Program-made: the position numbers and the translations under genes
Part shown: in pieces, positions 43,240 through 51,696 of the stretch
Numbering within the stretch: position 1 is the first letter of the stretch
Layout: the number at the start of each line of letters is the position of its first letter
Source of the DNA: Aldehydirespirator sp965204415
GTDB taxonomy: Bacteria; Actinomycetota; Acidimicrobiia; Acidimicrobiales; Aldehydirespiratoraceae
NCBI GenBank assembly: GCA_965204415.1
Contig: CBDBEL010000001.1
Location: 310,001 to 374,000 of the forward strand
Direction of reading: 5' to 3'
Length of the DNA: 64,000 nucleotides
The notes under the pieces: model-generated
Databases searched by the model: none
What the model was told of the DNA's origin: nothing
The model's input: the letters and a program-made list of their open reading frames with translations, nothing else

Positions 43240-44613
43240 CTACTGGGTCCGGTGCCCCTGGGACTCGGGCTGGTCGGGGGCGGCGTCGCGCGGCCCGTCA
43301 CGCCGCGGGCCGGGCCAGTGCTCCGAGAGGGCGGCTTCGCGGCCGTGGTCCGACGGCTCGTAGTAGACGTTGCCGGCGACCTCGGCCGGCCGGTGCTGCT
43401 GAGCGACCCAGGCGTCGGGGTCGTCGTGGGGGTAGCGGTAGCCCTCGCCGTGGCCGAGGGACTTGGCGCCCTGGTAGTGGGCGTCGCGCAGGTGCGTCGG
43501 CACCTCGCCCGCCCCGGCCGTCCGGGCGTCGGCCGCGGCCCGGCCCAACGCCACCGTCACCCGGTTCGACTTGGGGGCGGTGGCCAGGCGGACCACCGCA
43601 TGGGCCAGGTTGAGCTGGGCCTCGGGCAGTCCGACGTACTCCACGGCCCGGGCCGCGGCGTCGGCCACCAGCAGGGCGCCGTCGTCGGCCATGCCGATGT
43701 CCTCCGAGGCCAGGATCACCAGCCGCCTGGCGATGAAGCGTGGATCCTCGCCGGCTTCGAGCATCCGGGCCAGCCAGTACAGGCCGGCGTCGGCGTCGGA
43801 GCCGCGGATGCTCTTGATGAACGCGCTGATCACGTCGTAGTGGCCGTCGCGGCCGTAGCGCACCGCCTTGGCGTCGGCGGCGGCCTCGGCGTCGGCCAGC
43901 GCCACATGGACGGGCGTGGCTGCCGCGCCCGGCTGGGAGTCCTCACGGCGGCCGGCCAGGGCCACGGCTACCTCGATGCCGGTGAGGGCATGGCGGCCGT
44001 CGCCGCCGCTGCGGGCCGCGAGATGCTCGACGGCCTCGTCATCGGCCGTGGCCTTCTCCTCTGCGAGGCCCCGGAGGACAAGCTCGACGAGCGATCCGGC
44101 CTCAAGCGGATTCAGCCGGAACAGCGTCGAGCGGGACATCAGTGGCGGGTTGACCTCGAAGTGCGGGTTCTCGGTGGTGGCCCCGATCAGCACGATCAGG
44201 CCGTCCTCCACCGCGGGCAGCAGCGCGTCCTGCTGGGCCTTGTTGAAGCGGTGGACCTCGTCGAGGAACAGGATCGTGCCGGTGCCGTGGGCGCCGAGGC
44301 GGTCCCGGGCCCGCTCGATCACGGCCCGCACGTCCTTGACCCCGGCGGTCACCGCGGAGAGCTCCTCGAAGGCCTTGGCCGTGGTGAGGGCGACCACCCG
44401 GGCCAGCGTGGTCTTGCCCGTCCCCGGCGGGCCCCACAGGATCACCGACGACAGCCGGTCGGCCTCGATCAGCTCCCGCAGCGGCCGCCCCGGCCCGACC
44501 AGATGGTCCTGGCCCACGATCTCGTCCAGCGTCCGGGGCCGGAGCCGGGCCGCCAGCGGAGCCCGCATCCGCAGACGCTCCGCCGCAACCGCATCGAACA
44601 GGTCAGGCGCCAC
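43240..44613 (-). CDS. rarA: Replication-associated recombination protein RarA/MgsA
   Basis: RarA is a clamp-loader-like AAA+ ATPase acting at stalled forks. The 457 residues show Walker A GPPGTGKT (61-68), Walker B ILFLDEVHRF (about 113-122), sensor GATTENP, and the C-terminal tetramerisation part with GSDADAGLYWLARML and RRLVILASEDIG. GTG 44613 starts MAPDLFDAVAAERLR. rarA upstream of alaS is a standard actinobacterial arrangement. Confidence 0.93.
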   Translation of the reverse strand: MAPDLFDAVAAERLRMRAPLAARLRPRTLDEIVGQDHLVGPGRPLRELIEADRLSSVILWGPPGTGKTTLARVVALTTAKAFEELSAVTAGVKDVRAVIERARDRLGAHGTGTILFLDEVHRFNKAQQDALLPAVEDGLIVLIGATTENPHFEVNPPLMSRSTLFRLNPLEAGSLVELVLRGLAEEKATADDEAVEHLAARSGGDGRHALTGIEVAVALAGRREDSQPGAAATPVHVALADAEAAADAKAVRYGRDGHYDVISAFIKSIRGSDADAGLYWLARMLEAGEDPRFIARRLVILASEDIGMADDGALLVADAAARAVEYVGLPEAQLNLAHAVVRLATAPKSNRVTVALGRAAADARTAGAGEVPTHLRDAHYQGAKSLGHGEGYRYPHDDPDAWVAQQHRPAEVAGNVYYEPSDHGREAALSEHWPGPRRDGPRDAAPDQPESQGHRTQ

Positions 44614-44630
44614 GCCGTGACCTTACGCCC

Positions 44631-45272
44631 TCACGGCGCGGGCGATCCGCGCTTCCAGGCCGGCTCGATGACGATCCAGACGATCGACACCACCACGGCC
44701 AATGTGACCGCCCCCAGCGACAAGACCGACTCGGTCACAGTGACGATGTCGCTTGTGGAGTGGAAGGAGTACTCGTCCGACTGCCACGACGCCGGGTCTT
44801 CGTGGAACAGCAGATAGCCGAAGGCCAGCAGCGGCGCGGCGGGCAGCACCGAGGACAGGCACAACTCCTCCCAGCCCAGGTGTCGCTGCCGCCCGGTGCC
44901 CAGCCCTACGGCCCCCCGGACGAACAGGAAGAGCGCGAACGGCATGAGGAGGATCGTCAAGACGGAGACCATGCACATGTACGCGAGCGAGGCGCCCGCG
45001 GTCACCATCAGGGCCGGCCGGCTGCTCCGCCCGCCCAGGACTGCCAGCAGGCCGATAGCGCTGTAGGGAGCGCCGACCGCCATGGCCGCGATCTCGGCGT
45101 TGGGCAGGCCCGGGTCGGAGCCGATCCAGCGGATCAGCACTAGGCCCGCGCCGGCAAGAACGAACATCAACCCGGCGACACTCTCCAATCGCCCCATCCA
45201 CGGCCAGCCTTCCGCGGCCGTGGTTGGCCGGGGATTCTCAGTCGTCTCGCCCTGAACACCCTCCACGTCCAC
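44631..45272 (-). CDS. Polytopic membrane protein of unknown function
   Basis: The product has about five transmembrane helices (SVAGLMFVLAGAGLVLI, SAIGLLAVLGG, VLTILLMPFALFLFVRG, LSSVLPAAPLLAFGYLLF and a C-terminal LSLGAVTLAVVVSIVWIVI) and a short loop rich in Ser/Asp. I do not recognise a family. The start is uncertain: GTG 45272, ATG 45197 and GTG 45335 are all possible; the last overlaps the vapBC operator and is unlikely. Divergent from vapBC and 17 nt upstream of rarA. Confidence 0.55.
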   Translation of the reverse strand: MDVEGVQGETTENPRPTTAAEGWPWMGRLESVAGLMFVLAGAGLVLIRWIGSDPGLPNAEIAAMAVGAPYSAIGLLAVLGGRSSRPALMVTAGASLAYMCMVSVLTILLMPFALFLFVRGAVGLGTGRQRHLGWEELCLSSVLPAAPLLAFGYLLFHEDPASWQSDEYSFHSTSDIVTVTESVLSLGAVTLAVVVSIVWIVIEPAWKRGSPAP

Positions 45273-45334
45273 AAACGTACCGGGCAGGCACGGACGATGA
45301 CCGTCGCGCATCGCGTTCAGCACGCTCGTGCGCA

Positions 45335-45371
45335 TATATCCCCTTAGTTACGAAGCGGATATACTAGTGGG
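45335..45371 (+). promoter_or_regulatory. vapBC promoter and operator
   Basis: TATATCC (45335-45341) and GGATATA (45357-45363) form a 7-bp inverted repeat with a 15-nt spacer. The second arm overlaps a near-consensus -10, TATACT (45360-45365), placed exactly at -12 to -7 relative to GTG 45372. The transcript would therefore be leaderless and repressed by VapB/VapBC binding across the promoter. Confidence 0.6.
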
Positions 45372-45578
45372 GTGACCAAGCGACTAGTCGATATTGACGA
45401 CGAACTCCTTGAACGGGTTCGCGAGATGACCGGCGCGGCCACCATGAAGGAGGCGGTCAACGGGGCTCTGCAACACGTCGTCGACTTCGACCTGAGGCTG
45501 CGGCACGTCCGCCGGCTCCTGACGCTGGAGGGAATCGATCTCGCGGATGAGCAAGTCATGAACGACACCTGGCGGTGA
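45372..45578 (+). CDS. vapB: VapB-type antitoxin (DUF2191-like)
   Basis: The 68-residue protein resembles ribbon-helix-helix VapB antitoxins: KRLVDIDDELLERVREMTGAATMKEAVNGAL for DNA binding, then a C-terminal toxin-binding part ending with DEQVMNDTWR. This type is widespread with VapC toxins in mycobacteria. The GTG start lacks an RBS, consistent with a leaderless mRNA. The stop overlaps the vapC GTG (45575-45578). Confidence 0.85.
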   Translation: MTKRLVDIDDELLERVREMTGAATMKEAVNGALQHVVDFDLRLRHVRRLLTLEGIDLADEQVMNDTWR

Positions 45579-45985
45579 GCACTCAGTTCCTCGCTGACAA
45601 GAGCGCCCTGGCGCGCATGACGCAAGCCCCGGTCGCCGAGCGGCTAGCCCCTCTCATCCTCGCCGGACGCGTGGCCACGTGCGCCGTAATCGACCTGGAA
45701 GTTCTCTACAGCGCCCGCTCGCTGGGCGACTATGAGGAGATCCTGGCTGAACGGAGCGCTCTCCCGTCGCTTCCCCTGACCGAGACCATTGCAGCCCGTG
45801 CCCTGGGCGTGCAGCACCGCCTGGCTCGCCGTGGCCGGCACCGGGTGCCGGTGCCCGACCTCCTGATCGCGGCGACGGCGGAGGAGAACGGCCTCGCGGT
45901 CATGCACTATGACCGCGACTACGACCTGATCGCCGGGGTCACCGGGCAGCCCACCGAGTGGGTGGTACCTCGCGGCTCGATCTGA
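45575..45985 (+). CDS. vapC: VapC PIN-domain ribonuclease toxin
   Basis: The 136-residue PIN protein keeps the acidic residues in FLADKSALARM (Asp near 8), ATCAVIDLEVLYSAR (Glu near 43), PVPDLLIAATAE (Asp) and MHYDRDYDLIA (Asp). It should cleave tRNA or rRNA when free of VapB. The pair looks intact. It converges on aspS with a 43-nt gap. Confidence 0.88.
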   Translation: MSTQFLADKSALARMTQAPVAERLAPLILAGRVATCAVIDLEVLYSARSLGDYEEILAERSALPSLPLTETIAARALGVQHRLARRGRHRVPVPDLLIAATAEENGLAVMHYDRDYDLIAGVTGQPTEWVVPRGSI

Positions 45986-46028
45986 ACGGCGACGACCCGC
46001 GGCTCGATGGACACTCCCGAGCTTGGAT

Positions 46029-47822
46029 TCAGGCCGGGGGCAGGACTCGCAGACCTAGTTCCTGGAGTTGGGTTTCGGCTATGGGGCTGGGGGCGTCGGT
46101 GAGGGGGTCGGCGCCGGACTGGGTCTTGGGGAAGGCGATGACCTCGCGGATGTTCTCCTCCCCCACCAGCAGGGCGCCCAGACGGTCCAGGCCGACCGCG
46201 AAGCCGGCGTGGGGCGGGGCGCCGTAGCGGAAGGCGTCGAGCAGGAACCCGAAACGCTCCTGAGCGTCGTCGGGTGCGATCCCGAGGATCTCGAAGATGC
46301 GCTGCTGGATGTCGCGGCGGTGGATCCTGACACTGCCCGAACCGAGCTCCCAGCCGTTGAGCACCAGGTCGTAGGCCTGGCTGCGGATGCTGAGCAGGGC
46401 CTCGCCGCCGGGCGGGCCGCCCGCCGACATGAGCACTTCCAGATCGTCGGTATGGGGCATGGTGAACGGGTGGTGCGACGGGATCGGGTCGCCCTCGGCC
46501 GTCAGTCCCTCGAACAGCGGGAAGTCGATCACCCACAGGTAGTTGAAGCTGCCGTCGTTGACCGGCGGGCGGCCCAGCTCGAGGCGCAGCAGCCCCAGAA
46601 CGTGGCGAACCAGCGGTCGCTCGTCGGCCACCAGGAACACCATGTCGCCGGGCCGGGCGTCCAGAGCGCCGATCACGCCGGCGCCCTCGTCCGGCGTCAG
46701 GAACTTGGCCACCCCGGCGTCGAGGGCCGAGCCATTCGGGCTGTCATCCGCGGCCACGACCCTCATCCAGGCCAGGCCCTTGGCTCCCCAGCGCTGGCAG
46801 GTGGCCACCAACTCGTCCACCCGGCTGCGGGGCAGCGCCTCGGCGCCGCCGGTCAGGCAGATCCCCTTCACGCACGGCGCCTGGAACACCCGAGCCTTGG
46901 TGCCGGTGAAGATCGGGGTGAGCTCGGCCAGCTCCATGCCGAAGCGGGTGTCGGGCTTGTCGGAGCCGAACCGCTCCATGGCGTCGTGCCAGGTCATGCG
47001 GTCGAACGTGCCGGGATCGTGCCCGGCGACCTCGACGGTGGCCTCGGCCACGGCGGTGGTCACGAAACCGAGCACGTCGTCGCGGGTCGCGAACGAGGCC
47101 TCCACGTCGAGCTGGGAGAACTCGAACTGGCGGTCGGCCCGCAGGTCCTCGTCGCGCAGGCAGCGGGCGATCTGGTAGTAGCGGTCGACGCCGCCGACCA
47201 TGGTGAGCTGCTTGAAGATCTGCGGGCTCTGGGGCAGGGCGTAGAACGAGCCGGGCTCCTTGCGGGACGGCACCACGAAGTCGCGGGCCCCCTCGGGGGT
47301 GGAGGCGATGAGCATCGGGGTCTCGACCTCTACGAAGCCCTGGGCGTCCATGGCCCGGCGGATGGCCCGGTTGACGGCGGCCCGGGCCCGCAGGTTGCGC
47401 TGCATGCGAGGCTTGCGCAGGTCGACGTAGCGGTGCCGCAGGCGCAGCGTCTCGTCCACGTCGGTGCGCTCATCGAGGGGGAACGGCGGCGGCTCGGCCC
47501 GCGACAGCAGCTCGACCTCGCAGTCCTGGAGCTCGACCTCCCCGGTGGCCAGCGCGGGGTTGGCGGTTCCCTCGGGACGCAGCCTGACGGTGCCGGTGAT
47601 GCGCACCACGAACTCCGAGCGCAGGTCGCGGGCGCCGTCCACCACGCACTGCAACACGCCGCTGTGGTCCCGCAAGTCGATGAAGGCGAGGTGCTCGCTG
47701 TGCTCGCGGCGGCGGTCCACCCAGCCGCACACGGTGACGGCCCGGCCCGCGTCGCCGGATCCGAGCCGGCCGCACAGGTCGGTCCGCATGGCAGTGGCGT
47801 CGCTTCCGGTCACGGCCGGCAT
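46029..47822 (-). CDS. aspS: Aspartyl-tRNA synthetase (bacterial type with GAD domain)
   Basis: The 597-residue product has the N-terminal OB-fold anticodon domain (VTVCGWVDRRREHSEHLAFIDLRD-type block), the class II core (RHRYVDLRKPRMQ, SPQIFKQLTMVGGVDRYYQIARC blocks), the inserted GAD domain (about 300-410) and motif 3 GFAVGLDRLGALLVG. In bacteria without AsnRS this enzyme may also make Asp-tRNA-Asn; that cannot be decided here. ATG 47822 is the longest supported start; MRTDLCGRL (12 residues in) is an alternative. Confidence 0.94.
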   Translation of the reverse strand: MPAVTGSDATAMRTDLCGRLGSGDAGRAVTVCGWVDRRREHSEHLAFIDLRDHSGVLQCVVDGARDLRSEFVVRITGTVRLRPEGTANPALATGEVELQDCEVELLSRAEPPPFPLDERTDVDETLRLRHRYVDLRKPRMQRNLRARAAVNRAIRRAMDAQGFVEVETPMLIASTPEGARDFVVPSRKEPGSFYALPQSPQIFKQLTMVGGVDRYYQIARCLRDEDLRADRQFEFSQLDVEASFATRDDVLGFVTTAVAEATVEVAGHDPGTFDRMTWHDAMERFGSDKPDTRFGMELAELTPIFTGTKARVFQAPCVKGICLTGGAEALPRSRVDELVATCQRWGAKGLAWMRVVAADDSPNGSALDAGVAKFLTPDEGAGVIGALDARPGDMVFLVADERPLVRHVLGLLRLELGRPPVNDGSFNYLWVIDFPLFEGLTAEGDPIPSHHPFTMPHTDDLEVLMSAGGPPGGEALLSIRSQAYDLVLNGWELGSGSVRIHRRDIQQRIFEILGIAPDDAQERFGFLLDAFRYGAPPHAGFAVGLDRLGALLVGEENIREVIAFPKTQSGADPLTDAPSPIAETQLQELGLRVLPPA

Positions 47823-47853
47823 CCCCGCAGCCGCCGACTCGACCCCGAACTAG

Positions 47854-47959
47854 CAGCAGAATGCTCGTATACCGTGCAAAACGCTGCAAGTTCTGCCAGA
47901 AGCTGCATCCCGATCCCGAATTCGCAGCAGAATGCTCGTATTCTGTGCAAAACGCTGCA
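47854..47959. repeat. Pair of 35-nt hairpin repeats (copies C and D)
   Basis: Units 47854-47888 and 47925-47959 lie 71 nt apart in the 160-nt gap between hisS and aspS. They share the framework GCAGC-4 nt-TGC...TGCA-AAAC-GCTGC with copies A and B at 7686-7792, and each is preceded by CCCCGAA or CCCGAA plus 3 nt. Loop and inner-stem bases differ between the two pairs, while the outer stem is invariant. Confidence 0.75.
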
Positions 47960-47982
47960 AGTTCCGCCAGAGATGCCGGCAG

Positions 47983-49281
47983 TCACGGCAGATCCTCGGT
48001 CAGCATCCGGGTGACGGCCGCCACCACGTCGCACTCGGGGACCTGGCGCTGGCCGCCGCCGGGACGCATGTCGCGCACGGTGGCCGTGCCCGCGGCCTGC
48101 TCGTCGGGACCGACAATGACCGCCACCGCGGCCCCGGAGCGGTCGGCCCGCTTCATCTGGGCCTTCATGGAGCGGCCGTCGAAGGCCCGGTCCACCCCCA
48201 GGCCGGCCTGGCGGAGCCGGTCGCAGAGCACCACCGCGCTGGTGCCATCGGCGACGTCCACCACGAACACGTCCACCGGCGACGGCTCGTCGCTGAAGGC
48301 GCCCTCGGCGTCGCAGGCCAGCAGGATGCGGTCCACGCCCAGGGCGAAGCCGATGCCGGGCGTGGCCGGCCCGCCCAGCGCCTCCACCAGCCCGTCGTAG
48401 CGCCCGCCGCCGCCCACCGCGTTCTGGGCGGTGTCGAGCGCGTCGGCCACGAACTCGAAGGTAGTGCGGGTGTAATAGTCGAGCCCCCGCACGAGACGGG
48501 GCGACACCTCGTAGGCCGCGCCGAGGCTGTCGAGCCCGGCGGTGACCGCCTCGAAGTGCTCGGCCGAGGCCCCCGACAGGAAGTCGGCCATCACCGGCGC
48601 CTCCGCGATCACGGGCTGGTCCTGCTCCCGCTTGGAGTCGAGCACCCGCAACGGGTTGCGCTCCAGGGTGGTGCGGGACTGCTCTGACAGCTCGCTTTGC
48701 CGGCGCTGGAGGTACGCAGCCAGGGCGGCGTCGTAGACGGGGCGGCTGTCAGCGTCCCCGAGACTGTTGATCAGCAGGCGCACCTGCTTCATGCTGAGGG
48801 CCTCGTAGAAGCGCACGCCGAGGCCGATCACCTCCACGTCGGCGTGGGGGTCGTCGGTGCCGAGCGTCTCCCCCCCGACCTGCTCGAACTGCCGGTAGCG
48901 GCCCGCCTGGGGGCGCTCGTAGCGGAACTGGGGCCCGGAGTACCAGATCTTCCACGGCACGGTCGGCCGGTGTTCGGCGAACGCCCGGCAGACGCTGGCG
49001 GTCAGCTCGGGGCGAAGGGCCAGGTGCCGGGGCGGCTCGCCCTTGTCGAAGAACTCGAACAGTTCCTTGGTGACGATGTCGTTGCTGGCACCGAGCCGCT
49101 GGAACACCCCGAGCTCCTCGAAGATGGGCGACTCCAGCAGACCGAAGCCCGAGCGCCCGGCCAGATCGGCGAACACGTCCACCAGCCGCCGCCGCCGAAC
49201 GGACGCCGGCGCCAGGATGTCGCGGGTGCCCACAGGGGCACGGAACAAGGGCTGGGCCACGACCCCGGAGGCTACCGCCAC
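47983..49281 (-). CDS. hisS: Histidyl-tRNA synthetase
   Basis: The 432-residue class II synthetase has APVGTRDILAP, LRPELTASVCRAF (motif 2 region), FRYERPQAGRYRQFEQVGGE, LVRGLDYYTRTTFEF, the GGGGRYDGLVEALGG motif and the C-terminal anticodon domain. GTG 49281 has GGGGGAG 4-5 nt upstream; that box is itself in a hairpin. relA-hisS-aspS is a common actinobacterial order. Confidence 0.95.
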   Translation of the reverse strand: MAVASGVVAQPLFRAPVGTRDILAPASVRRRRLVDVFADLAGRSGFGLLESPIFEELGVFQRLGASNDIVTKELFEFFDKGEPPRHLALRPELTASVCRAFAEHRPTVPWKIWYSGPQFRYERPQAGRYRQFEQVGGETLGTDDPHADVEVIGLGVRFYEALSMKQVRLLINSLGDADSRPVYDAALAAYLQRRQSELSEQSRTTLERNPLRVLDSKREQDQPVIAEAPVMADFLSGASAEHFEAVTAGLDSLGAAYEVSPRLVRGLDYYTRTTFEFVADALDTAQNAVGGGGRYDGLVEALGGPATPGIGFALGVDRILLACDAEGAFSDEPSPVDVFVVDVADGTSAVVLCDRLRQAGLGVDRAFDGRSMKAQMKRADRSGAAVAVIVGPDEQAAGTATVRDMRPGGGQRQVPECDVVAAVTRMLTEDLP

Positions 49282-49285
49282 CCCG

Positions 49286-49301
49286 CTCCCCCTCAGGGGA
49301 G
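49286..49301 (-). promoter_or_regulatory. Hairpin sequestering the hisS Shine-Dalgarno
   Basis: CTCCCC-TGAG-GGGGAG (minus-strand reading) folds into a 6-bp all-GC-rich stem whose 3' arm is the GGGGAG Shine-Dalgarno of hisS, immediately after the relA stop. It could limit hisS initiation unless ribosomes finishing relA or a ligand open it. Confidence 0.4.
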
Positions 49302-49316
49302 GCCGCTGGTACCGGG

Positions 49317-51566
49317 TTAGGTGGAGGCGGGGTTGCGGCCGGGGAGGACCCGGTAGGCCTCGAAGACCGCTTCGAGGGCCAGCACGCTGGACAGCACCGA
49401 GTCGAGCTGGGACAGGTCGGCTAGCTCGAACTCGAAGTCCATGCGGGCGATGAAGTCGTCGCCGGTCTCGGCCCGGGCGCTGATGATGCTGAGGCGGTGC
49501 TCGGCCAGCACGTCGGTCACGTCGCGCAGCAGGCCGGGACGGTCCAGCGCGTGCACCGAGATGGTCGTCGAGAACCGGCCCGCGAAGTCGGCGTCCCACT
49601 CCACCTCGATCAGCCGGTCGGTCTGGCCCTCAACCAGCCCGATGGCGTTGACGCAGTCGTCCCGGTGGACCGACACTCCCCGGCCCCGGGTCACGAACCC
49701 GATGATCTCGTCGGGCGGGACCGGGGCGCAGCACTGCGACAACCGGATCAGGATGTCGTCGAGACCCTCCACGTGCACGCCCACGTCGGCGTCGCTGCGC
49801 CGATGCCCGGCCCGGCGCCGGGCCGTGGTGGGCAGCCGGTCCCGCTCGGCCCGCTCGCCGGCGTCGTCTACGTCGTCGCCCCGCAACGCCCGGGCGAAGC
49901 GCCCCGCGACCGAGGACGCCGACTGGTGGCCCTCCCCGATGGCCAGGAACAGCAGGTCGTTGGAGCTGTAGTTCAGCTGCTCGGCGACGCTGTCGAGCAG
50001 CTTGTCCTTCAGCAGGCGCTGGGCGGGCAGACCCTCCCGCCGCAGGGCCTGGATCAGGTCGTCGCGGCCGTGCTCGATGGCGTCGGCCCGGCGCTCACGG
50101 GAGTACCACTGCTTGATCTTGTTGGCCGCCCGGCGGCTGGCCACGAACTTCAGCCAGTCCCGGCTCGGCCCCGCGCCCTCGGTGCGGGTCGTGAATATCT
50201 CGACCACGTCGCCCGACAGCAGCCGGCTGTCGAGGGCCACCAGCCGGCCGTTCACCTTGGCGCCGACGCAGGCGTGGCCCACATCGGTATGGATGGTGTA
50301 GGCGAAGTCGACGGGCGTGGCCCCCACCGGCAGTTCGATCACCTTGCCCTGGGGCGTGAACACGTACACCTCGTCGGTGTCCAACTCGGTCTTGAGGTTG
50401 GACATGAACTCGGCCGGGTCCGACGTCTCGGACTGCCAGTCGACGATGCGCGACAGCCAGGCCATCTCCTGCGACGGCGAATCGTCCTTGTACTCCCAGT
50501 GGGCGGCCACGCCGTGTTCGGCCCGGTCGTGCATCTGCCGGGTGCGGATCTGCACCTCCAGCGTCTTGCCCGCCGGCCCCACCACCGTCGTGTGCAGCGA
50601 CTGGTAGAGGTTGAACTTCGGCATCGCGATGTAGTCCTTGAAGCGGCCCTGGACCGGCCGCCAGGTGGCGTGGATCGAGCCCAGCGCGGCGTAGCAGTCC
50701 CGCACCGAGGTCACCAGCACACGGATGCCGATGAGGTCGAAGATCTCCTCGAACGAGCGGCCCTTCACCACCATCTTCTCGTAGATCGACCACAGGTGCT
50801 TGGGCCGTCCGGTCACCTCGGCCTTGATCCCCAGCTCGGACAGGCGGGACTCCACGTCCCCGAGCACCTGCTCCAGGTAGATGTCGCGCGCCGGCGCCCG
50901 CTGCTGGACCATCTGGTCGATCTCGGCGTAGCGGCGGGGCTCCAGCGCGGCGAAGGCGAGGTCTTCGAGCTGCTGCTTGATGTCCTGCATCCCGAGGCGG
51001 TGGGCCAGCGGCGCGTACACGTCGAGGGTCTCGCGGGCGATGTAGTCCTGCTTGAACGCGGGCAGCACGGCCAGGGTGCGCAGGTTGTGCAGCCGGTCGG
51101 CCAGCTTGATGATCAGCACCCGCAGGTCCCGGGCTATGGCCACGATCATCTTTCGCACCGAGGCGGCCTGCTGCTCCTCGCGGGTGTCGTACTGGACCCG
51201 GTCGAGCTTGGTGACCCCGTCGACTATGCGGGCGACATCGGCGCCGAAGTCGGCTTCGATGACGGCCAGGGCGACGTCGGTGTCCTCCACCGCGTCGTGC
51301 AGCAGCGACGCGGCGATGGTGACGTCGTCGAGCCCGAGCCGGGCCACGATCGCGGCCACGGCCACCGGGTGGCGGATGTAGGGCTCCCCGGACAGGCGCA
51401 TCTGACCCTCATGGGCCCTGGCCGCCACGTCGAAGGCTCGCACGATCAGGTCCGGCGAGCCGTCGCGGTGGCGCTGGCGGTAAGACTCCAGCAGCGGGGC
51501 GATCTCCGCAGCGGCGGGCCTCCGGGCTCCACGGCGCCAGGGCAGGACTCGGGTGACGGTGGCCAT
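49317..51566 (-). CDS. relA: Bifunctional (p)ppGpp synthetase/hydrolase Rel
   Basis: This long RSH protein (749 residues) makes and degrades the stringent alarmone. The HD hydrolase domain is intact (HPVAVAAIVARLG, LLHDAVEDTD; about 60-90) and the synthetase domain follows (EEIFDLIGIRVLV, YQSLHTTVVGP, HRAEHGVAAHW-type end). A TGS domain (VYVFTPQGKVIELPVGATPVD, about 390-410) and a C-terminal ACT domain (LDRPGLLRDVTDVLAEH) complete it. Single bifunctional Rel enzymes are the rule in Actinobacteria. Confidence 0.95.
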   Translation of the reverse strand: MATVTRVLPWRRGARRPAAAEIAPLLESYRQRHRDGSPDLIVRAFDVAARAHEGQMRLSGEPYIRHPVAVAAIVARLGLDDVTIAASLLHDAVEDTDVALAVIEADFGADVARIVDGVTKLDRVQYDTREEQQAASVRKMIVAIARDLRVLIIKLADRLHNLRTLAVLPAFKQDYIARETLDVYAPLAHRLGMQDIKQQLEDLAFAALEPRRYAEIDQMVQQRAPARDIYLEQVLGDVESRLSELGIKAEVTGRPKHLWSIYEKMVVKGRSFEEIFDLIGIRVLVTSVRDCYAALGSIHATWRPVQGRFKDYIAMPKFNLYQSLHTTVVGPAGKTLEVQIRTRQMHDRAEHGVAAHWEYKDDSPSQEMAWLSRIVDWQSETSDPAEFMSNLKTELDTDEVYVFTPQGKVIELPVGATPVDFAYTIHTDVGHACVGAKVNGRLVALDSRLLSGDVVEIFTTRTEGAGPSRDWLKFVASRRAANKIKQWYSRERRADAIEHGRDDLIQALRREGLPAQRLLKDKLLDSVAEQLNYSSNDLLFLAIGEGHQSASSVAGRFARALRGDDVDDAGERAERDRLPTTARRRAGHRRSDADVGVHVEGLDDILIRLSQCCAPVPPDEIIGFVTRGRGVSVHRDDCVNAIGLVEGQTDRLIEVEWDADFAGRFSTTISVHALDRPGLLRDVTDVLAEHRLSIISARAETGDDFIARMDFEFELADLSQLDSVLSSVLALEAVFEAYRVLPGRNPAST

Positions 51567-51623
51567 CAGACCGGGCGCGGGGAGGCGAGCAGCCGTCGCC
51601 GCTCAGGCCCCGCACCCCCGCCC

Positions 51624-51653
51624 CAGTTCGCCTCGCTCACAGGCCGCTCAGGC
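51624..51653 (-). repeat. Degenerate REP-like repeat, copy 6
   Basis: Within the 130-nt gap between secF and relA a diverged stretch (GTTCGCCTCGCTCACAGGCCG and following, shown here as its first 20 bases plus one omitted) resembles the dispersed repeat core. No gene is seen in this gap. Confidence 0.4.
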
Positions 51654-51696
51654 CCGGGGGCACGCTCCCGCCGCGTGCGCCCGGCTGCGGCTGCGC

